NCBI GenBank assembly: GCA_023362775.1
Contig: JALMGJ010000012.1
Location: 21,968,001 to 22,032,000 of the forward strand
Direction: 5' to 3'
Length of the DNA stretch: 64,000 nucleotides
Source: Charina bottae
Lineage: Eukaryota; Chordata; Lepidosauria; Squamata; Charinaidae
In this document: positions 20,257 through 30,154 of the stretch, piece after piece
Layout: each line of letters opens with the position of its first letter
Position numbering within the stretch: position 1 is the first letter of the stretch
Program-made: the position numbers and the translations under genes
Notes under the pieces: model-generated
What the model was told of the DNA's origin: nothing
Database searches by the model: none
The model's input: only the letters and a program-made list of their open reading frames with translations

Positions 20257-20309
20257 CTACAGACTGTTCCACCTGGATGACTGAGAACCTTCATCGACAT
20301 ACTACAAAT

Positions 20310-20760
20310 GTCAGATTTGTGCAGGCAATGGTTTTCACTATGACACTCTATTGAAGCAAATGTTGGACTTTGAAGAAGCAGGACAGCAAGAGTATTGATG
20401 CTTTTCAACTTTGATGTTGGAGAAGAAACCTGAAAGTACCACAGTTTGCCAAGAAAACAAACAAATGGATCAGAGAAGAAATCAACCCAGAGTTCTCACT
20501 TGAAGCACATACTATATGACCATGACTCAAAATTATCATACTTTGGACACATTTGGCTTTCTAGAAAGGTCTATAATACTGGAAAGTGGAAGGAAAAAGA
20601 AGAAGACAACCAGCAGTAAGGTGAATGGACTCAAGTATAGTGGTGATGGGTGCACCACTGGCATACATGAAGGATCAGACTGGGGACAAATCAACTTGGA
20701 GAAAATCCAGCTATGTGATCATTAATGGTTGACATTGATTTGATGGCACATAGTTATCAA
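20310..20760 (+). mobile_element. Old RTE/BovB-like LINE C-terminal region, decayed
   Basis: Translated piecemeal, the plus strand gives FEEAGQQ, IDAFQL.CWRRNLKVPQFAKK, KWIREEINPEFSLEAH and GKWKEKEEDNQQ, resembling the RTE block IDAFELWCWRR...EINPEFSLEAQIL...GKVEGKRRRGRP. Many substitutions and frameshifts make it much older than the BovB copies elsewhere in the window. Confidence 0.65.
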
Positions 20761-22587
20761 CAGTCATCATGTGATGGTATATGTATGTGTTTTCTAAGAA
20801 TCAAAGAATCAAAGTGGAATAAGGAACAAGAGTATCCTTAAGGTGAGATTTCTATGGAGGAGGAACAAAGAGTGCAGAGCATAAATTATTCATTTATTTA
20901 GAAAAGTGTCACATCCACAGCATTCACAATCTCAGTGTGTACCAGAAGGAGGTTGGGAAAGCACAGCAGGGATTTGGATCAGACCCTTCAATTCATAAGG
21001 TTTCTTTTTGGCTTCCCAGGGAACTTCAAACTAGTTTTCACCATAAATCAAGATAAATCCATTATATAAAAAAAACCCAAATGCAATATATATTTGAACT
21101 GACTTGATGGAGGTTGAGGAATTGATTGAAGCTTGAAGCAGGTTCCTCACCAAGCCCACGGGCCTTCAGGCAGTCCATCTGGGTGGCAGGTTTAGGGCAG
21201 CAAAGAAGGGTAGGCCATTCAAAGTTTCTCAGCAGGCAAAACAATGTCTTTGAAGCTTGCGTGCCTGTCTTCAGGCTTTCTTATAGGTTTCCCCCAAATT
21301 CTAATATGCCCGGCTTTGAGTAATTCCTTTTGGTTGGAACCTCTTAAAAGGGATACCATAATGTCTTATTAGTGGCACACTGGCAATGCTAGGTTCCATT
21401 GATTTCAGCAGAAAGGATAATTAACTTCCCCATTACCATTATTAAAAGCAAGACTATCTAAGAGTAGTAGTGCTGGTGTCTACATAATACACCCAATATC
21501 ACCGGCCTTCCCATTTGTTGGGGAAGTGGTGAGACAGTATTACTGCATCTACAGTATGTCCTGCTTATATGCGTATGGCTGATCTCCAAGAAAACAGAAT
21601 GTTGGAAACTGGATAAACAGAATGCCTTCAGTTCCATTCTTAATCACTGTGTCTTAAAAGTGAACTGTGAACTCTGGATTTTGCCCAACCAAGTTAGCCT
21701 ATGCACTTTACTTCTAAAATACCAAAATGTTATAACTGCGTCATTTTAAGAGTTAATATCTTGCATGGAGAAGGGTATGGTTGTTGGGTTTTTTTTAATC
21801 CAATTATTCACAACAATATTCCTATGGTGATTTTATCAAATGTGCAGAGTAAGACTTGGACTGTGGCTGAAATTCCCGTAGCTAAGTATTGACCTATATT
21901 ATGAATTAGGAAGGCTTTTGTATGCTTAAATAGCTGCCCACTGGAGAAATTTAGGACTGAGTGAGCAGAAGTCATGTTGATTTAGTTCCAGTAAGGCAGT
22001 CATGTGTAACTAATACTGTATTATTAACACTGGGTGAAATTTTCAACTTTCAGCATCTTGATGAAAAACAGACAATAAAAATTGCTTAGTGACTTTTTCT
22101 AACCTTTGTAACATGTATTTTACTCACCAAGCCCACTGTTTCTCCTCTCTACATTCCCAGACAACAAAACAAGGAGATTATCACTGCTATTTGCTGGAAA
22201 GATGACTTTTCTTTGCTAAATGAAAGTTCTGCAGAATATTAATTTGTTTACCTTTGGGGTTTTTTTTAAAGTCTAGCTACTTCATTTCCGGGGATCCTGT
22301 GGCTGCTTTTGTGCGTATGCCATACTCTTACAAATTCCTGCACCAATCTGGACATCAAAATATGTTGTGATTTCTGTGCAAAATTCTTGCATGTATAACC
22401 CAAAGGAGCCCTTGGCTTTTCTACTATCACTTAAATGAAATGAAAGGAATCTTTTCAGAGGCCAAAGGAAATCCACATAGCCTGCAACAATTTTAGAGAT
22501 TATTTAAATGGAGGACATCATTGATAGAATTATGCTAGTACTTTGATCAGATTCAGTTTCCCTAGCACAGGATAAAATCTTGGCCAG
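20761..22587. other. Unassigned sequence
   Basis: There is no element or exon that I can recognise in about 1.8 kb. All open frames are 65 codons or shorter. Confidence 0.45.
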
Positions 22588-23170
22588 CATTCCAAATTCA
22601 AGGTCCAATTCAAGGTGTTGGTTATGACCTTTAAAGCCCTTCATGGCATGGGACCAGGTTACCTAAGGGACCGTCTTATCCCCGTTACATCATCCCATCC
22701 CGTCCCATCCGGTCATGCAGGGAAGGCATGCTACGGACCCCATCGGTTAAATAATTCCATCTAATGGGGTCACGGAAGCGTGCCTTCTCTGCAGTAGCGC
22801 CTGCCCTGTGGAATATTCTTCCCCCAGAGTTAAGATAGTCCCCCTCGCTCCTGGACTTCTGGAAAAAACTCAAGACTTGGCTCTGCCAGCAGACCTGGGG
22901 CGGGAAGAAGAGTATACACTCTTGGGGATGGCTAATACATTAGGTTGGCCCTTGAATTGCCCTTTCCAGTGTTTTTTTAAAAAAGCTACTACCATCTTGA
23001 TTTTATTATATTTATTGTATTTTTAAATTGCTTATTTTAATGTTTATTTGACTCTATTTATATTGTTTTAGAGTTTATGTTAGATTGTAAACCGCCCAGA
23101 GTCCCTTTGAGGGAGTTGGGCGGTGATAAATTGAATTAAATAAATCAATCAATCAATCAATCAATCAATC
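22588..23170 (+). mobile_element. CR1/L3-like LINE 3' end, sense
   Basis: The coding blocks KVQFKVLVMTFKALHGMGPG and YLRDRLIPVTSSHP are followed by FSAVAPALWNILPPELR-like sequence interrupted by TAG, then LLDFWKKLKTWLCQQTWG. The 3' stem-loop (CCGCCCAGAGTCCC...GGGCGG) spans 23091-23124 and the tail is (AATC)n at 23142-23170, a variation on the usual AAAT repeat. Confidence 0.85.
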
Positions 23171-23656
23171 TCAGGAATGCTTAACTTCTGCCTAAAATTG
23201 GACTGATGTATTATGAGAACAAGAGAAACAAACAACATTTATACACCATCATCACCAGGAACTGCTTTCCTCTAAAATTTGTTAGTAGTTAGTTAAGGTG
23301 AATCATATGAATATCCATGCATGCAAATTTCAATTATGTTTACTGGAATGATGCTTCAGTGCTAGATACAAAGTCTTCAAACTACAGAAATTTAGAACCA
23401 GTTAATATTTGCCTTCTGTTTCTGTTCATATACGTGAAGTTCTAATTTTTCTGGACAAGAATAAATAAACAGCTCAGAGAAATTATCAGTTATTTTCATA
23501 CAGTGGCATTCTAAATAAATTGATAGGATGGAAGATAGGTTGTGAGGCATAAATGTGGAGCATCTGAAAAAAGAATAGAAGATATCTAAGCAAGAGATGT
23601 GGCTGATTTCAACCCAAAAGTTAAGTATTATTGACCTTCCTTGATATTAAATGTCT
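23171..23656. other. Unassigned sequence
   Basis: This is an AT-rich spacer between a CR1 tail and a TTCC microsatellite. Nothing is recognised. Confidence 0.4.
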
Positions 23657-23743
23657 CCCTTCCTTCCTTCCTTCCTTCCTTCCTTCCTTCCTTCCTTCCT
23701 TCCTTCCTTCCTTCCTTCCTTCCTTCCTTCCTTCCTTCCTTCC
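23657..23743. repeat. (TTCC)n microsatellite
   Basis: About 21 uninterrupted TTCC units form a long, nearly pure polypyrimidine tract. Confidence 0.97.
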
Positions 23744-23819
23744 TGTTCCAGTTCCCCTTTGCAAGCCAATTATTTGCATGTGTGATTCCTAGAACCCAGA
23801 AAGGGCTATGTACCTAAAA

Positions 23820-24743
23820 TAATCGAGCCGAGACCTCGGGGCAGGGGAGGAGGAGTGGCTGTTGTCATCAGGGAATCTCTAGTGGCCGTCAGGGGCCCTG
23901 CTCCACAAGTTACCGGATGTGAGACCTTGTTATTCAAGTTGGGTTCTTGTGAACAGTTGGGAGTGTTGCTATTGTACCAGCCTCCCTGCTGCATGGCAAC
24001 CTCCCTGCCTGAGCTGCTGGAGGCCATCTCGGGGGTGGCGGTGGAGTTCCCCAGGCTTTTGGTCGTGGGGGACTTCAATCTGCCCTCCTTGGGGTGAGCC
24101 TCGGAAGCGGCTCGGGAGTTCATGGCCACCATGGCGACCATGGGCCTGTCTCAGATTATCCAAGACCCAACTCGAGACAGCGGCCTCACCCCGGATTTAA
24201 TTTTCTTGTCGGAGCAGTGGCAAAGTGATCTGAGGGGAGAGTTACATCTTTCCCTGTTGTCATGGTCAGACCACGCCCTGGTGACCGTGAGATTTTCCTA
24301 TGCCGCTCCCCTCCGCAGGGAGGCGGGACCTATTTGATTGGTCCGCCCCTGGCGACTGATGGACCCGCTAGGGTTCCAGAGGGAGCTGGGGGTTATACCC
24401 GGAGGTATAACCTTCTCTGCAGCAGCGCCTGCCCTGTGGAATATCCTTCCCCCACAGTTAAGACAGTCCACCTCGCTCCTGGGCTTCAGGAAACAACTTA
24501 AAACTTGGCTCTGCCAACAGGCCTGGGGCGGAAAGAAGAGCAGAAACTCCTGAGGATGGCTAGTATAGTAAGATAGTCCTAGAATAGCCCTTCCAAGGCT
24601 GAAAGAACACATCGCCTTCTTAATTTTTATATTTATGGTATTTTAAATGGTTATTTTAATGTTTTAATCTTTAATATTCGTAATTTTGATGATTTGTAAA
24701 CCGCCCAGAGTCCCTTCTGGGAGTTGGGCAGTGAGAAATCAAA

Positions 24744-24790
<47 letters not shown>

Positions 24791-24794
24791 ATGC
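23820..24794 (+). mobile_element. CR1/L3-like LINE with in-frame internal deletion
   Basis: The endonuclease part of ORF2 is joined to its extreme C-terminus, followed by the usual 3' stem-loop (24698-24732) and an (AAAT)n tail (24741-24794). The whole reverse transcriptase is absent, yet the 3' end is complete. Confidence 0.9.
23855..24553 (+). pseudogene. CR1 ORF2: endonuclease domain fused to C-terminal tail
   Basis: One frame covers the region with two TGA stops (24095-24097 and 24335-24337). Before them lie VAVVIRESLVAV, LGVLLLYQPP, LLVVGDFNLP (the GDFN box of apurinic-type LINE endonucleases), then MGLSQIIQDPTRD and LTPDLIFL, and SWSDHALVTV (the catalytic SDH box). The second stop replaces an Arg before LVRPWRLMDPLGFQREL. 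From about 24405 the frame jumps to FSAAAPALWNILPPQLRQ and FRKQLKTWLCQQAWGG, the far C-terminus. The deletion removes reverse transcriptase but preserves frame. Both stops could be CGA-to-TGA or TGG-to-TGA decay. Confidence 0.85.
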
Positions 24795-24795
24795 T

Positions 24796-26149
24796 GCTTT
24801 TGTATGCATTGACGCTTCTCTGTGGACAGAGTTAGTGCTGTTCAGAAGATCGAGAGAACCCATTCTGAATATTCAGATTCAAATCTCCACTGAGACATGA
24901 TGCTCAACAAGTGAATTTGGGAGGGTTGATGTTTCTTGGCCTAATCCACTTTACAGGGTCATTGGGAAGACGGAAACTCCCAACATAAGTAAGCCTTTTC
25001 CAGCTCCTTGGAGGAAGATGGGATAGAAATATATCTACCTAATTAGTAACAGGGCAGCAGAAAATACAACTGCTCAATAGCCTGTATACAAAATAGCTGC
25101 TATTGCCAAACACAGATGAAATATGAGAGATGGAGCCAGGCTTAATTGTAGAGGGGTTTGGCTCTGGTTATTTGGCTGCTTTGCAATTTTTTTTTTTAAT
25201 TTGAGAAATTGGTAATGTTTCTTCTCAAAATATAACATTTTCTTAAGGCAGTTCATCATCCATTATTAAATCAGTTCAAAACAAGGTATTAATCTTTAAT
25301 AATGAAAATAGCAGTAATAATAAACCTTATGACAACTTGTGACTCAACAAATACTTACCTTTTAAAGCTATGTTGTTGCAGTTTCCCAAAAGGCAACTGA
25401 CAAAGAGTATCTTAATACTGGCTTTATTTTTATTTTTTTCACTCATTTGTAAGTGTGTGCCAAAGATTCTTTATTGTTTGGATCAGCTAGGAAAAACTCA
25501 TGCCACATAAATCTGGTCAAAATTCAGTCTCAGTCTTTCAAATGCATTTGACTATTCTTCAAATGTTAATGCTCCCCCCCCCCCCCCGTCCTTACAGTTC
25601 TCCTGGCTTGAGGTTTTTATGTGCGGTAAAAGCCAACTCCAGATCCAAGGAGGTGGAAAGGCTCAGGTAGTCAAGCACACTCCAGAATGAAAGGAGACTG
25701 GGCTGTCATTTTGAAGCCATTTCCTTAAGAATAAAATTGCATAGTTAAAAAAGAAAGAAAGAAAAAAAGAAAAAAACTGAACAGGATAGAGAGAGGAAAG
25801 CATTCAATTATTGCTTTAAAGCCACATGATAGTTGCATCAAAGAATAACTTGGGTTTTTAAGCAACACGTTATATTTGGCAGAATTCATGCTTTGGGCAT
25901 ATTCCACGAGTGATTACAATGATAGCTACTTTTTCTCCCCATCTTTCCAAAGCAGAACACTACCTAGAATACATGTATATCTGGAAGAAATTTCTTCATT
26001 CTTTCCCTGTATTCCTTTCATGCCATCTATCCCTGGATACTTGAATCTATTGGAGTACTTGTAAAGGTGTAAAAAAATTCCACAAGCTCAACTTGGTTTG
26101 GCAGATGTATAGCGTAGAATAAAACTACCAGGAGAGTCCCACAGAACAG
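24796..26149. other. Unassigned sequence with a poly-C run
   Basis: Features are low-complexity only: a 14-base C run (25574-25587) and an A-rich GAAA tract near 25748-25777. Confidence 0.45.
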
Positions 26150-27238
26150 ATACTGTAGTTCTGGGCTAGTCACCACTTACAGAACACAATGATCTAGCCC
26201 ACGTCCACTTCTCTGGGGGCTCCCTTAGGGCTCATATCTCTTCTGAAATCTACTGTTTAACGTCTACATAAAGCTGCTGGGTGAGGTCATCTCATGGCAT
26301 GGGGTGAAGTAGCATCAGTATGCTGATGATACCCAGCTTTGCATCTCTGCCCTGGGCTGACCAAGTGATGTTATGGAGATTCTGTCTCAATATCTGGAGG
26401 CTGTGGGGGCCTGGATGGGGCACAGGCTTCAACTCAACTCTAGCAATACTGAGTGGCTGTGGATTTTAGGCCCCCTGCATCCAGGGTTTTTTCCATCTGT
26501 GGTTCTGGATGGGGTTGTATTACCCCAAAGAGAAACTGTGCACAATTTGGTAGTCCTTCTAGACTCATGACTCCTATTCAAAAAGCAGATAGCAGCCATG
26601 GTCAAGAGGGCTATTGCACAACTTCATTTTGTGCGCCAATTGCACCCCTTCCTGGACTGGGAGGCACTGATTACTTCCCAAGTGGATTACTGCAATGTGC
26701 TTTATGTGGGCCTGCCCTTGAAGACCACCCAGAAGCTGAAGCTGGTCCAGAATGCAGCAACATAGGCAGTTTCAGGTGCACCACAGTAGGCCCATGTTAC
26801 ACACCTGCTCTGGGGGCTGCCCTGGCTCCCAGCGTGCTTCTGGGTGGAATTCAAGATGCCAGGTATCACCTGTAAAGTCCTCCATTTCATGGGTTGTGTT
26901 ATTTGCAGGACTGCCTCTCCTCAGTTGTTTCTTCCCATCCCACTAGGTCTGACAGAAGGGGCACGTTCTGGGCCCCTTCAGTTAAAGAGTGTCATCTTAT
27001 GGGACCTTAGAAGTGTGTCTTTTTTGTCACAGCACCTACCCCCTGGAACACCATATCCCCTGAGATTAGATTGGCCCCATCCCTGTTGGCCTTTCATGAA
27101 ACATTAAAGATCTGGATGTGCTCCAGGGCCTAGGGATCAGGAGGTTAGATGGCTAGTTGAGAGCTCTCTGTCAATTGTTTTGTTGGGTTTATTCTCAGTG
27201 ACCATTGTTTTTTTATTCTTTGCCAATACACGTAGTCC
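26150..27238 (+). mobile_element. CR1/L3-like LINE, sense, degraded (5' part)
   Basis: The block SVCADDTQL-like sequence (TATGCTGATGATACCCAGCT, 26317-26336) marks the reverse transcriptase YADD box. Downstream are ILGPLHPGFFPSVVLDGVVL, PQRETVHNLVVLLDS, an IDYCN-like segment (GTGGATTACTGCAATG) and GLPLKTTQKLKLVQNAA. Stops and frameshifts are frequent. The element is split by a TA-target element at 27239-27660, and its last part lies at 27661-27739. Confidence 0.8.
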
Positions 27239-27660
27239 TCGCTTAACGACCATAACTGGGACCGGCAATTCTGTCACTAAGCGGTGTTCATTAAGCGAGA
27301 CATCACATGACTGCAGCAGACTTATGACTTCACTTCTGCCATGGTCATTAAGTGAATCATTCATGGTCGTTAAGTGAGACATCACGTGATCGCAACTTGC
27401 GATTTTACTGCTGGCTTCTCCATTGACTCTGCTTGTCAGAAGCTGGCTGTGAAGCATGAAAATGGCGATCACGTGACTGCGGGGATGCTGTGACAGTCAT
27501 AAATGTGTGCTGATTGTGAAGCGCCTGAATCTCGATTATGTGACCATGGGGATGCTGCAATGGTCATAAATGCGAGGACTGGATGTAAAGTTACTTTTTC
27601 AGGGCCATTGTGACTTTGAACGGTCACTAAACAGGGCAGTTGTTAAGTGAGGACTACCTG
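27239..27660. mobile_element. Non-autonomous TIR element (CAGGTAGTCCTCGCTTAA termini), TA target, copy 1
   Basis: The ends CACGTAGTCCTCGCTTAACG and GTTAAGTGAGGACTACCTG are inverted repeats. The left flank is TA (27237-27238) and the right flank is CA, consistent with a TA target duplication with one mutation. The interior is rich in TTAAGTGA and related subrepeats. No transposase is encoded. It interrupts the CR1 copy, so it is the younger of the two. A TA target suggests the Tc1/mariner group, but this is inferred. Confidence 0.75.
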
Positions 27661-27739
27661 CATTGTTTTTTAATTGTTTTAATGTATTAGCTGCCCAGAG
27701 TCACATTCGTGAGATGGGCAGCCATATAAATCATTAATG
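27661..27739 (+). mobile_element. CR1/L3-like LINE, 3' end after the TIR element
   Basis: GCTGCCCAGAGTCACATTCG and GAGATGGGCAGCC form the CR1-type 3' stem-loop that terminates the element begun at 26150. Confidence 0.8.
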
Positions 27740-27954
27740 GAATATTTTAGAAAGAGGCCAGCTCATGGGGAAGGGTTCATGGAAATGAACATTAGCTCAT
27801 GAATTAATTCAGGGATGTGCAACTGTTTTTGAGTAGAGAGCTGAATTTGGTCTCTAACTTATATGTCAAAGAATGCACTCCCAAAAAAGTCAATTGGGAC
27901 AGAACAGCTTAGTAAGGAGAAGACAAAATGGGCAGGACTGCACCCACACACATT

Positions 27955-28035
27955 ATTTATTTATATGATTGATTGATTGATCAAATTTATATGCTGCTCA
28001 TCTCACTATATAAGTGACTCTGAGTTGTAAGTGAC
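27955..28035 (-). mobile_element. CR1-type LINE 3' tail, antisense
   Basis: TTATTTATTTATATGATTGA...GCTGCTCATCTCACTATAT is the reverse complement of a LINE 3' stem-loop and tail. Only the terminal ~80 bases remain. Confidence 0.6.
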
Positions 28036-28261
28036 TCTTACAAGTAAAAAAAATTACAAGTAAAAAAAATACTATGGGTTGTCTTGCCTTCTCATCATAT
28101 AATATAATGATGATACAGTGTTTGCTCCAACCTTGATTTTTGGGGTGAATTACTAAAAAACAATTCTTATAATGTTAGAAGTGGGGATAAAGTGGACAAA
28201 TGAAAAATATCCAAGCTGGTGTGAAGTTAAATTTAAAAGTTCTGGGATTGGCCAAATTATC

Positions 28262-28628
28262 TTCTATATCTTCTAGCGGGGTCCAGGAGGCGTGCCTTCT
28301 CTGCGATAGCGCCCGCCTTGTGGAATATTCTGCCCCCGGAGGTGAGACTGGCCCCCTCCCTCCTGGCCTTTCGGAAGGCCCTTAAGACCTGGCTCTGCCA
28401 CCTGGCCTGGGACGACGGAGGTGGTAGTGCCTCCTGGGGTTGGCTGGCCCCATAGCTCCACTATCTATTCTGCGGGTCCAAGCCCATCCTGGATTTTATT
28501 TTATTATGTTTTGTTTGTGTTTTTAGATATTTTGTATAGTTTTTAAATTTTTATTTATTGTAACCCGCCCAGAGTCCCTTGTTTGGGAGATGGGCGGGGA
28601 ATAAATTTGAATAATAAATAAATAAATA
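28262..28628 (+). mobile_element. CR1/L3-like LINE 3' end, sense, well preserved
   Basis: From 28274 the frame SRRRAFSAIAPALWNILPPE, VRLAPSLLAFRKALKTWLCH and LAWDDGGGSASWGWLAP runs without interruption to the stop at 28453-28455. This is the intact ORF2 C-terminus. The 3' stem-loop spans 28564-28600 and the tail is (AAAT)n. Its GC content and open frame mark it as one of the least decayed CR1 fragments here. The 5' end is truncated near 28262. Confidence 0.85.
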
Positions 28629-28888
28629 TTGTTCAGCAACGCAATGGAAAGGTAATTATTTATCTGGTCTCACCCATAGATTTAATTTGGAATAGATGGG
28701 TTCAGAACTGAACTATCAGAGCATACACCTAAAAGAGTAGAATTAGAACATGTTGGTGTCAGAACTTAGTCTTGTTGGTCATTTAACAAACTAATGTTTC
28801 AGTCCACATGTTCTTTGATACTGGCACCAAATTGTCTGGAGGAAAAAAAAAAGACAAAGTAAAATTTCAGAGTATGGATTCAATAGGT

Positions 28889-29590
28889 GGTAGCACCTGG
28901 ATGATCATGTCTGAGCTTGGAAGCTAAGTATGATCAAGCCTGGTTTACTACCTGGATAGGAGACTGCCAGGAAATACTAGGACAGAGCTTTCCAAACTGT
29001 GTGTCGCGACACATTAGTGTGTCTGTTGCAGTGTGTAGGTGTGTTGCGCAAACGTAACGAGAAACCTCTGAGTTGGACGCTCAGAGCCTCAAGCGCCTCG
29101 CTGCTGCTGCCTCCGAGCCCTGCCAGGATTCCGCGCAGGCCCTAGTGCCTGCCTTGTGCCTTGCTGCCTCCAAACCTGCTGTGATTCTGTGCAGATCCTA
29201 GTGCCTGCCTTGTGCCTTGCTGCCTCCAAACCTGCTGTGATTCTGCACAGGTCCTAGTGCCTGCCTTGTTCCTTGCTGTAAGAGGGGATCTCTGTCCAAG
29301 CCTTGCCCTGCTGTAAAGGGAACTCTGTTTTCATGAGATATGTTGTGTCCCCATACATTTTGCTATTGCAATTTATGTATGTGTCCATATCTCTTAGTTA
29401 GTTTAACCTCCGGTTTGCTAGTAAAACTGAATTACTGTGTTGTGAAATGATGCATGTCTAAAAAGTGTATCACCAACATGAAAAGTTTGGAACGCTCTGT
29501 ACTAGGATAATAGATTAGACTGAGAAATTAAAAAAAAATCACAGAAGAAAACAACAAACCACTTTGATACAATTGCCAAGAAACCACATG
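28889..29590 (+). mobile_element. 5S-rRNA-headed SINE, interrupted by a hAT element
   Basis: The segment 28889-28982 (CATGTCTGAGCTTGGAAGCTAAG, CCTGGTTTACTACCTGGATA, GGAGACTGCCAGGAAATAC) matches the internal promoter and 3' half of 5S rRNA. After the hAT insertion the sequence resumes with TACTAGGATAATAGATTAGA and AACAACAAACCACTTTGATA, CAATTGCCAAGAAACCA. That second part resembles the 3' half of 5S-headed squamate SINEs. It is therefore not a functional 5S gene. Confidence 0.75.
28983..29499. mobile_element. Non-autonomous hAT element (CAGAGCTTTCCAAACTG family), longest copy
   Basis: The termini are CAGAGCTTTCCAAACTGTG and AAAAGTTTGGAACGCTCTG. The target duplication TACTAGGA is exact (28975-28982 and 29500-29507). 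The interior contains about three tandem units built around CCTAGTGCCTGCCTTGTGCC and CCAAACCTGCTGTGATTC. It interrupts a 5S-headed SINE. Confidence 0.9.
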
Positions 29591-29984
29591 ATTATGTTCA
29601 AGCAAATGGCAGGATCTGAGCTTTATTCAGTGACATCTTTATTTTCTTTGCATTGGGGACAAATAACATTGTCATGGAGGCTTAAGTTGGAAGTGGGAAG
29701 CATCCTCTCTGGCTTGCTTCTAGTAAAGGAAAGTTTTGTGACTGGTCATGTCCACCATACAGTAAACTAAAATGGTAGCCATTTTACGAATGGGCAAGCC
29801 TACTCTTACCAACTATTTTGTGAGAGCACTCCAACATCTCCCAATATTCCAACCAGGCCATAAAGTTGGAGACCTCAGACTAATATAAAGGGGAAATGAT
29901 TGAGTTAGAACATTTTGGCCAAGACTGGCAAAATCACTGAAGATGAAAAGTAACAGTTATATGGTAGAGGTATGCAGCCCTGGG
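29591..29984. other. Unassigned sequence
   Basis: No recognisable element or exon. Confidence 0.4.
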
Positions 29985-30154
29985 GGTGGTTGGTGGCTTG
30001 AGGACGCTCTCTTCATCTTTTTAACTTTTTAACTTTGTATATTTTTTGCATGGATTTTTAATGTCTTTTTTACTTGTAAGCCGCTCAGAGTCACTGGCAC
30101 AGTGAGATGGGTGGCGTCTAAATTTGATCTATCACTCAATAAATAAATAAACAG
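29985..30154 (+). mobile_element. LINE 3' tail (CR1-superfamily type)
   Basis: AAGCCGCTCAGAGTCACTGG paired with GTGAGATGGGTGGC forms the LINE-type 3' stem-loop, followed by CAATAAATAAATAAAC. Coding sequence is absent. Confidence 0.65.

Larger units (their letters stand above)
18833..20300 (-). mobile_element. Penelope-like element (Neptune-type?), antisense, with 43-bp inverted ends
   Basis: The element lies on the minus strand. Its coding region (19015-20256) is followed by a 3' untranslated region, a hammerhead-like motif (18876-18921) and terminal sequence at 18833-18875. The same 43 bases occur in exact reverse complement at 20224-20266, next to further terminal sequence (CACCTGGATGACTGAGAACC, 20270-20289). 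The 5'-truncated coding copy thus abuts an inverted copy of its own terminus. PLEs are known for such inverted-end insertions. The assignment to Neptune rests on the CSEEC block before the YIG motif and is from memory. Confidence 0.85.

Noticed and set aside
23806..24141. Minus-strand 111-codon frame
   Set aside because: It is antisense to the CR1 endonuclease coding sequence, which carries the recognisable motifs.
28889..28982. Functional 5S rRNA gene
   Set aside because: It is truncated, lacks the 5' part of 5S rRNA and the terminator, and is joined to SINE-type sequence.
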